A program made the position numbers and the translations under genes. DNA of 64,000 nucleotides from Ornithodoros turicata (lineage: Eukaryota; Arthropoda; Arachnida; Ixodida; Argasidae). Positions 1 to 12,800 of this stretch are shown here, in pieces. Positions within the stretch are counted from its first letter, which is position 1; the number at the start of each line of letters is the position of its first letter. The stretch is taken from the NCBI RefSeq assembly GCF_037126465.1, contig NC_088209.1, positions 12,036,052 through 12,100,051 on the forward strand, given 5' to 3'. The notes beneath the pieces were generated by a model, which saw nothing but the letters and a program-made list of their open reading frames with translations, was not told the origin of the DNA and made no database searches.

Positions 1-92
1 GGCATGAATTTAGTACATACGTTTATTTGCCAGATTTTTCACCCTACTCCGAATTTGGAAAAAAAAATTATTTCCCCAAAACTCGAGGCTCA
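1..92 (-). repeat. Truncated hAT-like MITE at the window edge
   Basis: The first ~90 bases match the end of the element at 20716-21061: a T-rich stretch, then a pattern like 'cccgaattt', then a diverged copy of the terminal 'aaaacttcaggctct'. The rest lies outside the window. Family membership rests on this internal similarity. Confidence 0.6.
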
Positions 93-329
93 ATCCATAA
101 AGAGTACAAGCCAAGGGGTACCAGGAGGACATTAAAGGCTGCAGAGCATTTATGGTCAAATGAAAAAATGATAATGGAAAAAAAAAAAATGGCTATGAGC
201 AGTGCAGCTTCAAGGTGGTAATGGTTTGACGAGATAGAATGGCCACAAAGGACACACGTCATTGTCATTACAGTGTTGTGTCGAAAGTAACCTGGTTACA
301 TTTCTCATTTGGGTTGATTTTGTTGAGTA

Positions 330-504
330 CAGTAGAACCTCTTTATAGTAACTCCTCTTGTAGTAAAACTCTGCTTATAGTAAACGAGAACTGCGGTCCC
401 GATAGAATCCCATACATTCAATGACACACCTGATATAATAAAACTCCTGATCTAGTAAAATTTCATCATGGTCCCAGAGAGTTTACTACAAAGGGATTCT
501 ACTG
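330..504. mobile_element. 175-bp TA-inserted MITE (Tigger/pogo-like ends)
   Basis: The ends are inverted repeats: CAGTAGAACCTCTTTATAGT at the left and a matching ...GGGATTCTACTG at the right. TA flanks both sides (328-329 and 505-506), as expected for a Tc1/mariner/pogo-type target duplication. There is no coding capacity. It sits just upstream of the terminal exon at 541. Confidence 0.75.
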
Positions 505-540
505 TACCTTCCTCACGTGCGACTTTTATTCCGATTCTAG

Positions 541-710
541 TGGTGCTTGATTCGGAGTCCATGAAACGGATCCTGAGTCCGTACCTTCCGGAAGACAAGT
601 CCATCGACTGGACGCCGCGATGGGTGGCACGCTACTCTGTCCTAGTCAAGCGTCGCGGCTTTATAAAGAGCAAGGGATACATTGCTGATCTAGTTAAGCC
701 AACAAAGTGA
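541..710 (+). CDS. Terminal coding exon of an unrecognised gene (partial)
   Basis: An acceptor (pyrimidine-rich tract ending ...gattctag) is followed by an open frame of 56 codons ending in TGA at 708-710. The peptide begins VLDSESMKRILSPYLPED and ends ADLVKPTK. It is rich in Lys, Arg and aromatic residues (DWTPRWVARY in the middle), which looks like real protein rather than random sequence. I do not recognise the family. Earlier exons would lie left of the window. A 3' UTR of about 490 nt leads to an AATAAA at 1199. The start phase at 541 is assumed to be 2 (TG completing a codon) or 0, and cannot be fixed without the previous exon. Confidence 0.5.
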
Positions 711-1198
711 AGCCGACCACAGGAAATATATACGGGCCTTGTGCTATCTCCGGGATCCCACAGTGCATTTCGTAAAGGGTTCCGAAGCACCGACACAGAG
801 TTTTTAAAATCTACTGTGCTGTGTGTTTGTATCCTCCACATAAATTATATGACATTTTTCTCTCTGGTATTGCAGCTGTCGCATCGGCATTGTGAGGAAA
901 ATGTGCAGAAATTAACATTCCAGTTGAAGGCCTAGTTTGATAGGCCATTAGCAAACATCCCTGTTACAAAGTAAATTTCAGTTTGTATGATGTGTTGGTC
1001 ATCACATTGGAGATCGGGGACTACTACAGCAGTATGGATCCTGCATGGTAGTTTACAGCACATTGTCCTTGTAGTATTGTATGAGGAAGGAGTGCCTTTG
1101 TTGTAATTTATGCACCAGCATTTATGGACAACTTGGTACCTCTGACATGTAAACTAGAATTTAATATTACTTGCCTCCACAACAGAGTTTGAAAAGAA

Positions 1199-1204
1199 AA
1201 TAAA
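1199..1204 (+). promoter_or_regulatory. Polyadenylation signal AATAAA
   Basis: Canonical hexamer about 490 nt after the stop codon at 710, in an otherwise non-coding AT-rich stretch. It plausibly ends the transcript of the partial gene at the left edge. Confidence 0.45.
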
Positions 1205-1962
1205 GGTGCACATTTCTGATGAAACAAACATTTTGAAATTATAACACCACTTTAATGATAACCACGAACAAAATCGAACCACACTAAGCATATTTTACGC
1301 AATTGAATCCAAAGTCACAAGAGGTATTCTTTGGCACATCATACATTCCCCTGTTCAATGACAACCTCGAAACATAGTGGAGTCTTCAGAAAGTCCATAA
1401 GGGTGCCATGCACTCTACCAGTGTTCCCAGAATAAATTCCTGTTACAGTAACGAGTATGTAGAAGGGTACCTACGCTTCACAACACAGGATCTAAAATCA
1501 GCAACAGATAGATGTATTTTCTTTTCACACTATAAGAGCAAATCATTGCTACCTTAAAGGAGTGTGAAAGGGCCCCAGAAAAAAAAAAAAAAAGCTATAC
1601 AGGGAGGGGCAGCATGCAGTCCTCTGGTGCACAAGAGAGATTTCAATGTTGCGGGTCAGAAATTTGAGGTGTCGCGATAGTCACCCGATGAAGTGCATGC
1701 ATTTTGGGCCTAAACCGTTCAAAGCCCGTTTTTATGCCCCCCTATTTGCATGGTCATGACTTCGCATAAAATCCTAAACTACTACTAAAGTATGAGATTA
1801 TGAATGGGGAGTTGTGGAAAATGAACATCGCAAAGTGCAAATTAAGCCACCAATACAGGCACTGGAGAACGCTAAGCACTGCACATTCAGCATGGCTGTT
1901 CTGCATGTAGAGTTAGTCTAAAGTGTGAGACCATTTTTTTTTTTTTTCCCCCATCCAATGTA

Positions 1963-2485
1963 CAGTAGAACCTCTGTGTAGTAAACCTGCATATGGCAAA
2001 GGTGTGGACATAGTAGGGAGAGCTCGAGGTCCCGATTAAACAGCCACAGGCGCCCACATATTTTTTTTTCTCTCTCTCTCTCTATAATAAAGACAATCCA
2101 ATAAGAAGAAATGGATACAGTAAAGAAAAAAAATGTTTGGTATAAAATACCTTCAGACTTAACGCTAATGGGAGAAAACAGGATTGCAGGAGACAAGTTT
2201 ACGCACTGAATCAATCTTGCAGTGTGCAATCTACTAGTCATTGGGGCTTCCATGAGAACTTCGGAATGATAGGTTCAAGGCTCCAAACAGTTGGTTTCAG
2301 TGGTGCAGTCAATATACTGGAGTTGTCTCACACAGGTAATGTGCAGAAAAGTTACATAATGGTAAAACATTGGAATGCAGTAATAAACAATTACAAAAGA
2401 CACTATAAGCTATGTATGGTAGAAATACTGATATTTTAACTACCTTTAACAGTCAGACCAGTTTTACTATAAAGAAGTTCTACTG
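1963..2485. mobile_element. TA-inserted non-autonomous DNA transposon (Tigger/pogo-like ends)
   Basis: Left end CAGTAGAACCTCTGTGTAGT, right end ...AAGAAGTTCTACTG, flanked by TA on both sides (1961-1962, 2486-2487). The interior is non-coding with a short CT run. It has the same end consensus as the elements at 330 and 14679. Confidence 0.7.
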
Positions 2486-3345
2486 TAGCCCAATTTTACC
2501 CTATTTTACGGCCCTGAAACAAAACTCAATATTTCAACCCTCAATCTTCAAAAACCATAAAATCTGAAAACACAGTGGTCTAAGCACACCTTCTTCTTTC
2601 TTCCTTTTTGCGATTGTATTTTGCGCCACCCGCCCTGCACCAGTAACGGTGTTCCGCTGCTACAACATCATAACACAACATCATGACCGCTGCCGTCGTG
2701 CGCACTCTTGCAAGATAATTTTTTTCAAGAAATTCACACTTCCGAAAGGACATACTTAGTTTGCGGCAGTCCCTGAGGGTACATTCATACCACGCGGTAA
2801 GAAAAAAAATTATTTTCGGGGCATCTTCCATGCTCCTTTAAAGTATTTTACAGTGAATATAATTTCGTTGTATAAGGAGGAAAAGAAAAGTTGACAAGAA
2901 AAGTTATAGCATGCATGGTCAATAAGCAGCAACTTCCTAAAGATTGCAACTCAACTACAGTAAAATTATGTAATGGAGCAGTACTAACAACCACAAAGAA
3001 TACAGGTCTTATCTTATCAGGAGTATCTTACGGCAATGCTAAAATTGGAGGTTGCGACAGTTTTTAGTTTGTGCATTGAAGGTGCTGCACAAATTTCGAT
3101 TCCTGTTCTGAGCAGCATGGACTGAGCAATGTCGATGGAATGAAAACAAAATTATTACGAAAAAAAAAGCTATAAAATACTACTAACAGAAAAACCCACA
3201 TAGCGGTGCACACAAAGCAGCACTCCTAAGTACACTCTGACAACGTTTTCTGCTAATCATTAACAAAGCTGAAATGTATCAATCCCTTTTTACAACACAC
3301 AGCTGGATGAGTAAAATATGTGCAATTAAGATCGGATTCTTTATA

Positions 3346-4177
3346 CTGGGTGCTTCACGAAGGTCCACTGGCTGGATGATTGTAAACATGTGGCACTATC
3401 GAAAAGAGTTTTTTTTTTTTTTTCAGCGAGCATCCCTGAGGCATTGGCTGAGAACTGCGAAGTGAGCAGCTCATTTGGATATGCTCATTAATTAAATAAA
3501 ATGCCTAACTCTTAAATTTTGATTTGGACACTTCTGGAACCTCTGTTTTACAGACCAGAATCTCCTGCGAATAATATTTTTTAAAAAAGTGTCGTCGCTT
3601 AGTGATTTTGAGAGTAATTTATTGGTTTCGGTTTACATGTTTCTTGCAAGGACCGCAATACCAATGAGCTTTGTCACTCAGCTGTCCGGCTGACAATTAT
3701 GTTATCATCTGCATGCCGCTGATGATGCTGATGAATGCACGGACGTGCCTCTTCTGTCTGTTCCTAATCTTTCCTCACTCCCGTATGTGAAGAAGCCGAT
3801 GAACACGTAATTGGCAGACTGATATTTGAGAGCACATCGGTACGCTGCTCCGCGCAGGAAAATATGTATACAGAAACTAATTAATTACTCTAAAAATCAC
3901 AAAGTGTCAACGTGGAGTTTTTTCTGGAACATGTTTCACAGAAGATTCCAGTGTTACCCACTGGAACCTTCTGTGAGACAGAACAGAGGTTCCGAAAATG
4001 TCCAAAGTAAAATTTAAAATTCGGGGGCTTCATTTAATTAATGAGTGTACGCAAATGAGACACTCACTGCTCAGTTCTTAACCGATGACTCTGTGATGGT
4101 GACTAAAAAAGAAAGCTTTTTGATAGCACCACCTGTTTACAAATTATTTGGCCAGAGGACTTTCGTGATACACCTGG
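3346..4177. mobile_element. Fold-back (long inverted repeat) element
   Basis: The left arm starts CTGGGTGCTTCACGAAGGTC. The right arm ends with the inverse GGACTTTCGTGATACACCTGG. Matching inverted segments continue inward, for example 'ggaacctctgtttta' near 3538 against 'gaacagaggttcc' near 3982. TA flanks both sides. The arms are diverged. No transposase is visible, so I read it as a non-autonomous element. Confidence 0.6.
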
Positions 4178-6838
4178 TATGCGAATTAAATTATGCGTTT
4201 TATTTTCCCCTATGGGCAAGTATCTATGGGCACACAATTTTTTTTCCCAAACTAGAGGATGGTCAAGCACGGCGTAACAACATTGTGACCCCACCACAGC
4301 GATTCGCGCCACAGAACCGGACAATACTTCGAGACCTCACTTCCAACAATAATTCAAGGATGTTTTCACGCAACCCTTGAAATGTGAGAGCGAAAACCAC
4401 CCACAACAAAGTAACCATGACAAAAAGATTTTTTATAAAAAATTCTAAGCAATGACAATGTGGCAAAAGCTGTACAGTCCCCCCAAACCCCCAAAGCAAA
4501 GCCAGCGTCGTCGTCACCTTTTTTTTTTTTTTTTTTCTTCTTCTCACATTTAGAGCTGTATGAAATCGCATCTTCGAAGTGCTTCAGCATACCACCTGCA
4601 AACAGTGATTACAAAGTAACATGCAACACCACGTGGTACATGTGTCTCACATTTTAACAAACTCAAGAAAAGTGTGCTTCATACTAATGGTTAGGCATTT
4701 ATGGTTGATAGTAATCGGGATGTCCAAAGTGCCGAGATGGGGGGGGGGGGGGGGGGCGTCAAGATAAGCAAAGGATGTGTAATCACACCTCTTTGTAGTT
4801 TCCAGTATTGCAATTTATCAGTCGAGACTAGGCTATGCGAATACTTAGTTCACAGATTCACACATGCTTAGTCGCAGAGCTCTAGCGTGTGCATTATGCT
4901 GCTGACGCAGTACTTGAGTGCGTCTTTATCCCTTAACCACAGTAAGCCTATGACCACAAAAGTGTCAGCAGCACCAATGAGGACTTAGTAAGGCTTTTAT
5001 GCTTTTCAGCGGTACTACTATTACTAATCCTACTGTTTATGCCCTCTGAACTTATACCTCAAACTTTACATTGCAACATAATCGACTAATGTGACGGATA
5101 TAACACCTCCGGAAAAAAAAAAAAAAAAAATCATGTAACGAGTCTAAGAACGTGCTTTTCACCCCCACAATCCTCAAAATGACTACACATGCTCCTGAGC
5201 ATATCCTGCACTAATCAAAGTACTGCGGCAAATTTGGGAGCATTTTTTAAGTACATATGACACACGTGACAAAATGAATTACAAACGGCGGTAGAGATAT
5301 CGTTATCTGACACTGCTGCCAAGTCGTGAACACTCATGAAATACAACTTCGATACATGCTTGAAAGTGCAAGCCTGTTCAACATTTAACTGCAAGCAACA
5401 GCCCCAAACGAGGTCACTGTCAACTGGGTAACAGTTGCAGCCTCCACAGGCACATTTGCTGAAACTGATTGATTGAGGCTGATGACTGAACGACAGTGCA
5501 TCACATAGTGTGCATCCAGCAGACCTACCTCGTGTCACACTATGATATCACATCGATCATGTTTGCAACACAATGATGATTTGTCCAAACAGTCGAGGAA
5601 GTACGTATTTTAGGTTGGCAACTGTACATGTATTTCTATGCAGAAAAGTATTCTCACAAACTTTTTGGGAATCAGAGGCTCGCAATCGAGGCATGCTAGT
5701 CTGCATGGTTTGGCTGATTTTTTAATATCTTGTTTCTGATTTGCTGCTGAGGTTTGCAATGGTTTACAGACTAACCTTTCTAGTTCAAAAGCTTGTTGTT
5801 AACATTGCTTTTAAGATTGGAAGTAGTGAGCTTCAAATTGAATGTTATTAGCTCTTTCCAACATTGTAACCAATGGAAGAGGATAAGCAGACACACATGG
5901 ATGACATGGAGCAAGTTTTCAGTCTGCAATATGCACTACACATGCTCTCTCTCTGCCTACGAATATGCACGACGCTCAAGAAAATGTAAAAGTTTGTTTG
6001 CTCGTGCAATGTCATCTTCCCACTGCACCACAACAGAGCTCACTAAGTGGCACACATACTAACAAGTATATTGCAGGGTTCCCACCTGGTTATCACATGC
6101 GCAAAGAAACAGTCTTACAGCAAACCCAAACATAACATCAACAGCTAGAACCTTTTTTAAGTTAAAGTACGTGCTCCTGCAATCAGGAATAAGACACAAC
6201 ATGCACATATGTTGAACATTTCCAGTGTTTCCAGTTTTCCGCATAAAGGATTCGCTAAGTTTGTCGATCTTAAACCTCTAGAGGTTGTGGCGTGCTTTCA
6301 TGTGTATCTCCCGTTTGGCCACGCTGATGTTTGTAGTGTGCAGCTTTTCAAGTGTACACATTAGGCTACAAAGGCTAAAATGTTAACTGCTACCAGTTCA
6401 GTTCAAAATTGAGGAGTTCAATACACCACAGCCACATTTACTTACATGCTGGTGGAATTCAACAACTCGGATGTTTGCGTACAACATACCTCGTCGATAC
6501 AGAACACACTGCATATTAACCGTAACACTAGCAGAAAGTTTCGTCCATCCACACTTCAGTCGACCCTGGCCAATAAAGAGGTGAACCGGAAACAAAACAA
6601 AACCACGCATGATGCAGGCATAGTGTACCAACAAGAATAATCTCGCCATTAAGGAACAAGTGCTGCCCCCTGTCATCTACGTGACTATACTTCCGACGTC
6701 AGTGAGATTCTGTCCTCTCGTCCATACGTCGCACTCTAAAGCTGCTCTGCTTGGCCACAAAGATTCATCTTCGATCACAAAACCAAGCATAGTTCTCTCT
6801 CTATGTTTGAAGCGTTACTTGAAAAAGAGGTAACGTCG
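4178..6838. other. Intergenic or RABL6 3' UTR, no gene recognised
   Basis: Between the fold-back element and the RABL6 stop codon I see no convincing exon. There are poly-A/T runs, a poly-G run (4739-4757), and one Cys-rich minus-strand open frame at 5215-5538 without recognisable motifs. Part of this stretch must hold the RABL6 3' UTR and poly(A) site, which I could not place. Confidence 0.5.
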
Positions 6839-9800
6839 TCATAGCTCCTCGTAGGCCTCTGCGGCTCTTTCAACACCAACTGGCGAAGAAGATCCCAAGA
6901 AGGCCTCCAGGCGTTCCGCGTCTGAGGAGCTGTCACACTCCTGCGTCCTGCGCGTGCCCTTCTTCTTTGCTTTCCTCTCCTCGCGGCTGTTGTACTGTTT
7001 GTGGCTCCTCTCTTTTTCCCCTTTCTCCTGAGTGATGCAAACAACAAAACACCTTGTATCGCATATATATCGCACATACGCATCAAGCTCCGACATCAAA
7101 GAAGTTCCCAGTGGTAGTTGTAAGCACGTGACATCCCTCACGCTGCCTAACTGGAGGACAATGCCCCTTGGAACCATACACCTCCTTTTGCTTTCCCCCC
7201 GTCTTTTTATGAACCAGTGATTTTCGAACAGTGAACACGTGTTTAGGGGATGAACGTTGAAGGGTCCTCCTGGTGTGATGTACTATCGCTGCAGGGAGTA
7301 AGCGAGATCTAATTTCCCACTGAAAATTCTCTCGCTATGGACACGGCATGGCACTACTCGTGGCAGGTTCCCCCCATCATGAAGTCATGTCAACGTCGCT
7401 AATCCATTTGTGCATTCTCTGAAGGAAGGGATTCCAGACGGTGTGCGGAACAAAGACGCCTCTCACAGGCCGACTACGAACGACATACTTTTTGCGCAAG
7501 AGCGTGTTTTACTGGTTACACAATATGTTACAGCCAAAAACGAGAAATTTTTGGAAGGGCGGTCAAATTATTTTCTGGTCCTGGCTGGAATGCCTTTTCT
7601 TGCCATGTATTAGAGTTCGCATGATAAGTTATCTTGCCTTTACAGATGATACGAACGGCCCCATGACGCAGCGAGTCGTGCTGCTCCGCCCAGGCAGAAA
7701 TTTGAGTTGGAACAAAAGCGGATCCACTTGAAAAACAAAATGGTTCCATTTTGTTTGCCAAGTGGTTCCACTTGTTTTTCAAGTAGATCCACTTCAGATT
7801 CTAGCTCAGATTTTAGCCTGAGCTTCTTTCGAAAAGGGAGGTTTGGTCCTCACCGTCCTAGCCACGAACTCCCTCACACCATGTTGCCCAATGCAAGCAG
7901 TCACTCTCCTTTTGGTGGAGGAGGTAAGGTCAAAGTGATTACAGGGCCCGGAACCTAATCTGTGTTTTGACCTTTTTACCCCCTTTCCAACAATAAACCG
8001 CAATGCTATGCTATGTGACATCGCACTGGCTTAGGAACACATGGAGGGAACATACCAGGACAACTTTTGGGAACGTTACGTGCCACCATTCCGCAAGTCG
8101 GCTTCACCTAACACCTGCTTGCTTTAGGAGAAGTTCGCTTTACGACACTGTCGCGCGACTCGCGGGTGAAAGGCATGTGCTGGGCTTTTTGAACGATCTC
8201 ACGAATTTCGAATTTCGGCAGCATTGGCCAAAATCCCAGACACAAAAAATGTTACGACCGACCTCTTTCGCTGACAGTAATGGAATACGAACGATCACTG
8301 TCTATTTTCTTGCCTCAACTTTTAATTTCCTTGAACAGAATTTCGGATGATACGAATTATTTCCGCTACCGCGTGAGATTCGTATCATCGAGATTCTGCT
8401 GTATTCGACTGGATATATGACCAGAGCAAACGACCGATGCTGAGAGTATTCAATCTCTGGAGAAAAAAAAAAGAAAGCGTCACTCCCTAGGAACAAATGA
8501 ACGCGCAAACTCGAGAAAAGGAATGTCGCAGCTGACAGGGCAGAGATACAGGGTGTCTGGATGGTGCCCTTCCATCCTCTGTGTGCCGCTCTCTCACTCT
8601 CTCATTTACACTCTCCATTTAGGAAGTGATGTGACGCCACCGGAGCCTCTGCGGTTGTAGAAGCAGCGCTGGTCTTTAAAATTCATTTCTCACTCAAAAA
8701 ATTCGTCAGAATATTCTAAACACTTTCTAGACAAAGAAATTGGCCGGGCAGATTGTCGGGCGATGCCAAATACGGTGGTATCGGTCTCTTATATGGGTTT
8801 CCTGATGCGACCGTCTCTTTAAGGCGCAAACTCCAGGCACTATTAAGAACTGCTTGCCTTCTTTGACTTGTGCTTGTGCTTTTTGGTCTTGTGTGTCGAG
8901 GAGCTGTTACCACTCGCATCTGAACCTTCTTGTCCCGCTACTGGCAGGTAGGACCCTGTTGTCACAAGAATAACCAATACAGTATACACAAAACGAGCTG
9001 CTTGTAGTGTTGTTGTGACTATGTATCGCTTCTGCAAACATTCACAAAAGACACAAAACATATGAGATAACACAGACGACTCAGCTGTGTCCAGTTATCA
9101 GTGTTGTTTTGCATTTTCCACGTGCCTACGCTGAGACCTTCTTGTTTTTCTGCGGCCCAGACCAGCCCAGTGAGTAGAGCCAACACCACCTAGACAGAGA
9201 AAGCCCGCTTACTCGTGGACGTGACGTAACAACTAAGAGTCAGCCAATCAGGATCGGGTTTTCAACAGCGGCAGCCAATCACGAACGTGCTTCCACCGGT
9301 CGTGGCCATGAAGACGAACCACCGTCGTCTGCAAGTGGTGGCTGAACGTCCCCGCGTACTAAACGGGAAAACTTGGAAATAAAGCGCAAAATGGCCCCAA
9401 TCTTTTTTCAAAACTGATTTTTTGGAAAGCGTCTCGCACTTTTTGTCTAAATATTCGGGTCTACAGGTTCCAGGTAAGCTGCAATCATTTGCAGGTTCTT
9501 GAATTCGCAGAACGGCGAATTGCAGTAGCAGACGAATTCTGAATATGTATATATATATCCACGTAGCAAAGGATAGAGAGGGGGCAATAAGCAGGGCTTC
9601 TGTATCTAGATGGCATTGGTAGAGCCTGGTCCAGTATTTCCAGCTGTGACTTACGCCTTTCTAGCACTTATCAAACAAAGGAACACAAGAACAGAAGAAC
9701 ACGAGGCTACAAACATGCAAGAACCAGGAACACAAGAACAGAAGAACACGAGGCTACAAACATGCAAGAACTGGTGTTTTAACACCGCAACAGCACGAGA

Positions 9801-12800
9801 CCAAATTAAATCGAGAACACACGCAGGCAAGCCTGTTATCGTTGCACTAAAAGTTTTATTAGAAGGTAGAGGGCGCTGTCAACAGGCTCCTTCTTCCAAT
9901 CTCTATACCCTCTCACCAAGCTTTGCGAATGTGACTGTGAAAGATGTGAGGGGTCAGGAACAATGAGAAGTAACATTGAGAAGGCTCTAGAAGGTTCAAT
10001 CATACGCATCATGCAGTGTCCTTTGTTTGTCTTTGCAAATATATGCACGGGAACAGCACAAGCACGTGATCATATACACTAACGGTCCTGCATTCTGTGG
10101 AATTAGCTTCGTGACCCGGTCAAGCCAGGCTCTCGAAAACATATTTATCAGCCAGGCCTGCGGTGCTGGCGTATATTGCAGGCACTGGCTCAGCCCAGCT
10201 AACACCACACAGATACAGTAGGTCTGCTTGTTGCCTTCTCTCCCTCCTTTGCCACGTGGACGTATAATGTCAGAATTCGTCTGTTACTGCTGCGATTCGC
10301 CATTCTGCGAATTCGAGAACTCGCAAATGATTGCACTTGACGTATAACCTGTAGACTTGAATCTGTAGGCAAAATGTGCAACACACTTTTGAGAAAGATA
10401 CGTGATCACTTTTGCGCTTTATTTTGAAGTTTTTGCCATTTAGTACGCAGAGACGTTCCATCACTAGCCACTAGACGATGGCGGTTCGTCTCCATGGCTA
10501 CGACTGCTGAAAGCATGTTCGTGATTGGCTACGGCCATTGAAAACACGATCCTGATTGGCTGACTCTTAGTTGTTACGTCACGTCGAGAAGTGAGCAAGC
10601 TTTCTCTATATAGGTGGTGGTGGCCCAGCCCAGAGCTTGAAGCCAATAAGATGCCTGGGCAACTGCTTATGAATGGCCTGACCAATAAGACAGGGCTTGG
10701 AGCCACGTTAAACGCCACCTCACTGCTCCTTTAAAAGCCGATGAACTGCGGGGGGTTACCAACCAGAAAATACGTCCGTGTAACGCTTCTCGAGAAAGGA
10801 AATATCCTCAGTCTTCATCTTCCAGGGCGAGTGTTCAGACGCCGTGTTCTCCGGAGCAGCGGGAGAGGACGTACCGTCTGGATCCTCGCGGTTGATCTGA
10901 AAGGGCATGTAGTATTGTATTGAGCTACGGCGTGGAGCTAAGCAATGTGGAAGATGCACCTCAACTAAACAGTGGAAATTACCACATGAGGGGCATTAAA
11001 CCATGATAGCTGAACTTACTAAATGAACTGAAAGTTCTAAAGGGAACATCGTATCCGTCCTGGTTGATATCGAAACCGTCTACTGGTGTATCACGTATAT
11101 TATGCTGAATAAACTGAAGATTTACACCTGATTTGGTTCGATCAACCCCGATTGCACCCGAATTATTGAAGCAAAAATATGTTATAACCTTTTCCCCCCC
11201 TCCAATGTTGCTGAAAAGTATAACACAAACGAGTCAGGAACCAATTAAAAAAGACACACCTCACTACACATACGTTCGCGAACATGGTTCTGGTTTCCAC
11301 CCCACCACAGTGATTAATGAAACTGTCATTAGGAGGTTCTAGGAATGGGAGGCACGACTATATTTACCTGTCCTCTCAACAAATAGGAGTCCTGAGATGG
11401 CTCTGAAAGACAGCAACTGCATAAGACACCCTAACAGTAGCAAATACTAAAAGTGCTCCACATCCGACTCAAAGTCTCACCTCGAGGCGACACATTTTGC
11501 GCGAGCCCAAGCCGGGGCTGAACGTCTTCATCACTCGATTCCTGTAGTCTAGGACGCGCATCACCTCCGCTACGCTCCCCGAGGTTGTCATCCTCGACGT
11601 CTGAGTAATCTTGGAAACCTGTCACCAGCGGGTTGCCGCCACCAGTGTCGTCGTCACTGCACGGAACGGGCAGGGAAGAAGGTTCGCCCATTAATGCTGG
11701 ACGTATTCTCACGGAGGCGTGAACTCGAACGTGTCATGTGGCCCCACCTGCCTCCCTGTCTACTTGTAGGGAGGAATGCATAGTGGCAAAAACAAAACCT
11801 CATGTGCTAAGTGGGGCTTGAACAGGGGGGCCTTCGAGTTTTCGTATCAAAGGCTTTAAAGTAGCGCAGAAGTCATTTTAACACCCTGTTTTCTTCCTAT
11901 AAAACTGTTAAGTAGGCCTGTAATATGCACCATGCGAAGTAATTCACACCACAGTCATAATTATCGCACAAATTGAATTTAAAGTACGCCGCAAAAAGCT
12001 ACTAAAATTTCCCATAGACTTTCTTGAGATGTGAGTCCGCCCCAAGTCAAGGGCTTCTTGTCACGGCATTAGATCCAACTTGCCACGCCTTTGTCACTGT
12101 TGATCACGTGAGGTTTTCAAAGCGAAGTTCAGACATCTCAAAATATCGTCAGCAAAAATTGTTTAACAGCAAACGGAAAAAGAAGACAGGAGTCTTGATG
12201 ACGTCCAATTGCATTTCCACTTGTATGGCAGTGATTTACTTTTAGTGCCTTACGTTTGTGGGTTTTATGTTTTCTGAGGATCAGGAAGTAAAAATCGGGT
12301 TTTAATTCAGGAGCCATAAAACAGGGTCAAACCAGGTGATGTCGGGTGGAAAGGCAGATTTTTTTGGTTGAACATGGAAAAACAGCACTTCTTGCATTAT
12401 TGAATGTACAATGGATGCATAGACATGCTGAATATGCAGTGCTCTATGTTATCCTGCACTGGTGAAAGAATTGACACCTTACCAAGTTAGTTTTCAGGGT
12501 TTTACTGGTTTTACCCTAAGCAGCGGTGATGCAAGTCGGGGCAGGGGGTAAAAACGGGTTTTACGGGTTTCACCCTAAAACACAACGCCCTACCTATTCC
12601 TGTGCAATGCGTAACTATAGCGGGCTGTGATGACACTGAATACCTTGCTGAATTTGCTCAGTAATTAATTTCTCCGCGAAAGACACACCTCGAATTCAAG
12701 GACAAAAGCTTGTGGCACTTCCTGCTTTGTGGACGGTGAAACGTAAATTATCTCGCTGCACCACGAAGCTCGTTTTATTGTGTTCCACAGTAATAAGGGT

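Noticed and set aside
5215..5538. Cys-rich minus-strand open frame, possible secreted peptide
   Set aside because: No hydrophobic signal sequence at the start, no regular cysteine spacing, no splice context; it lies in the probable RABL6 3' region.
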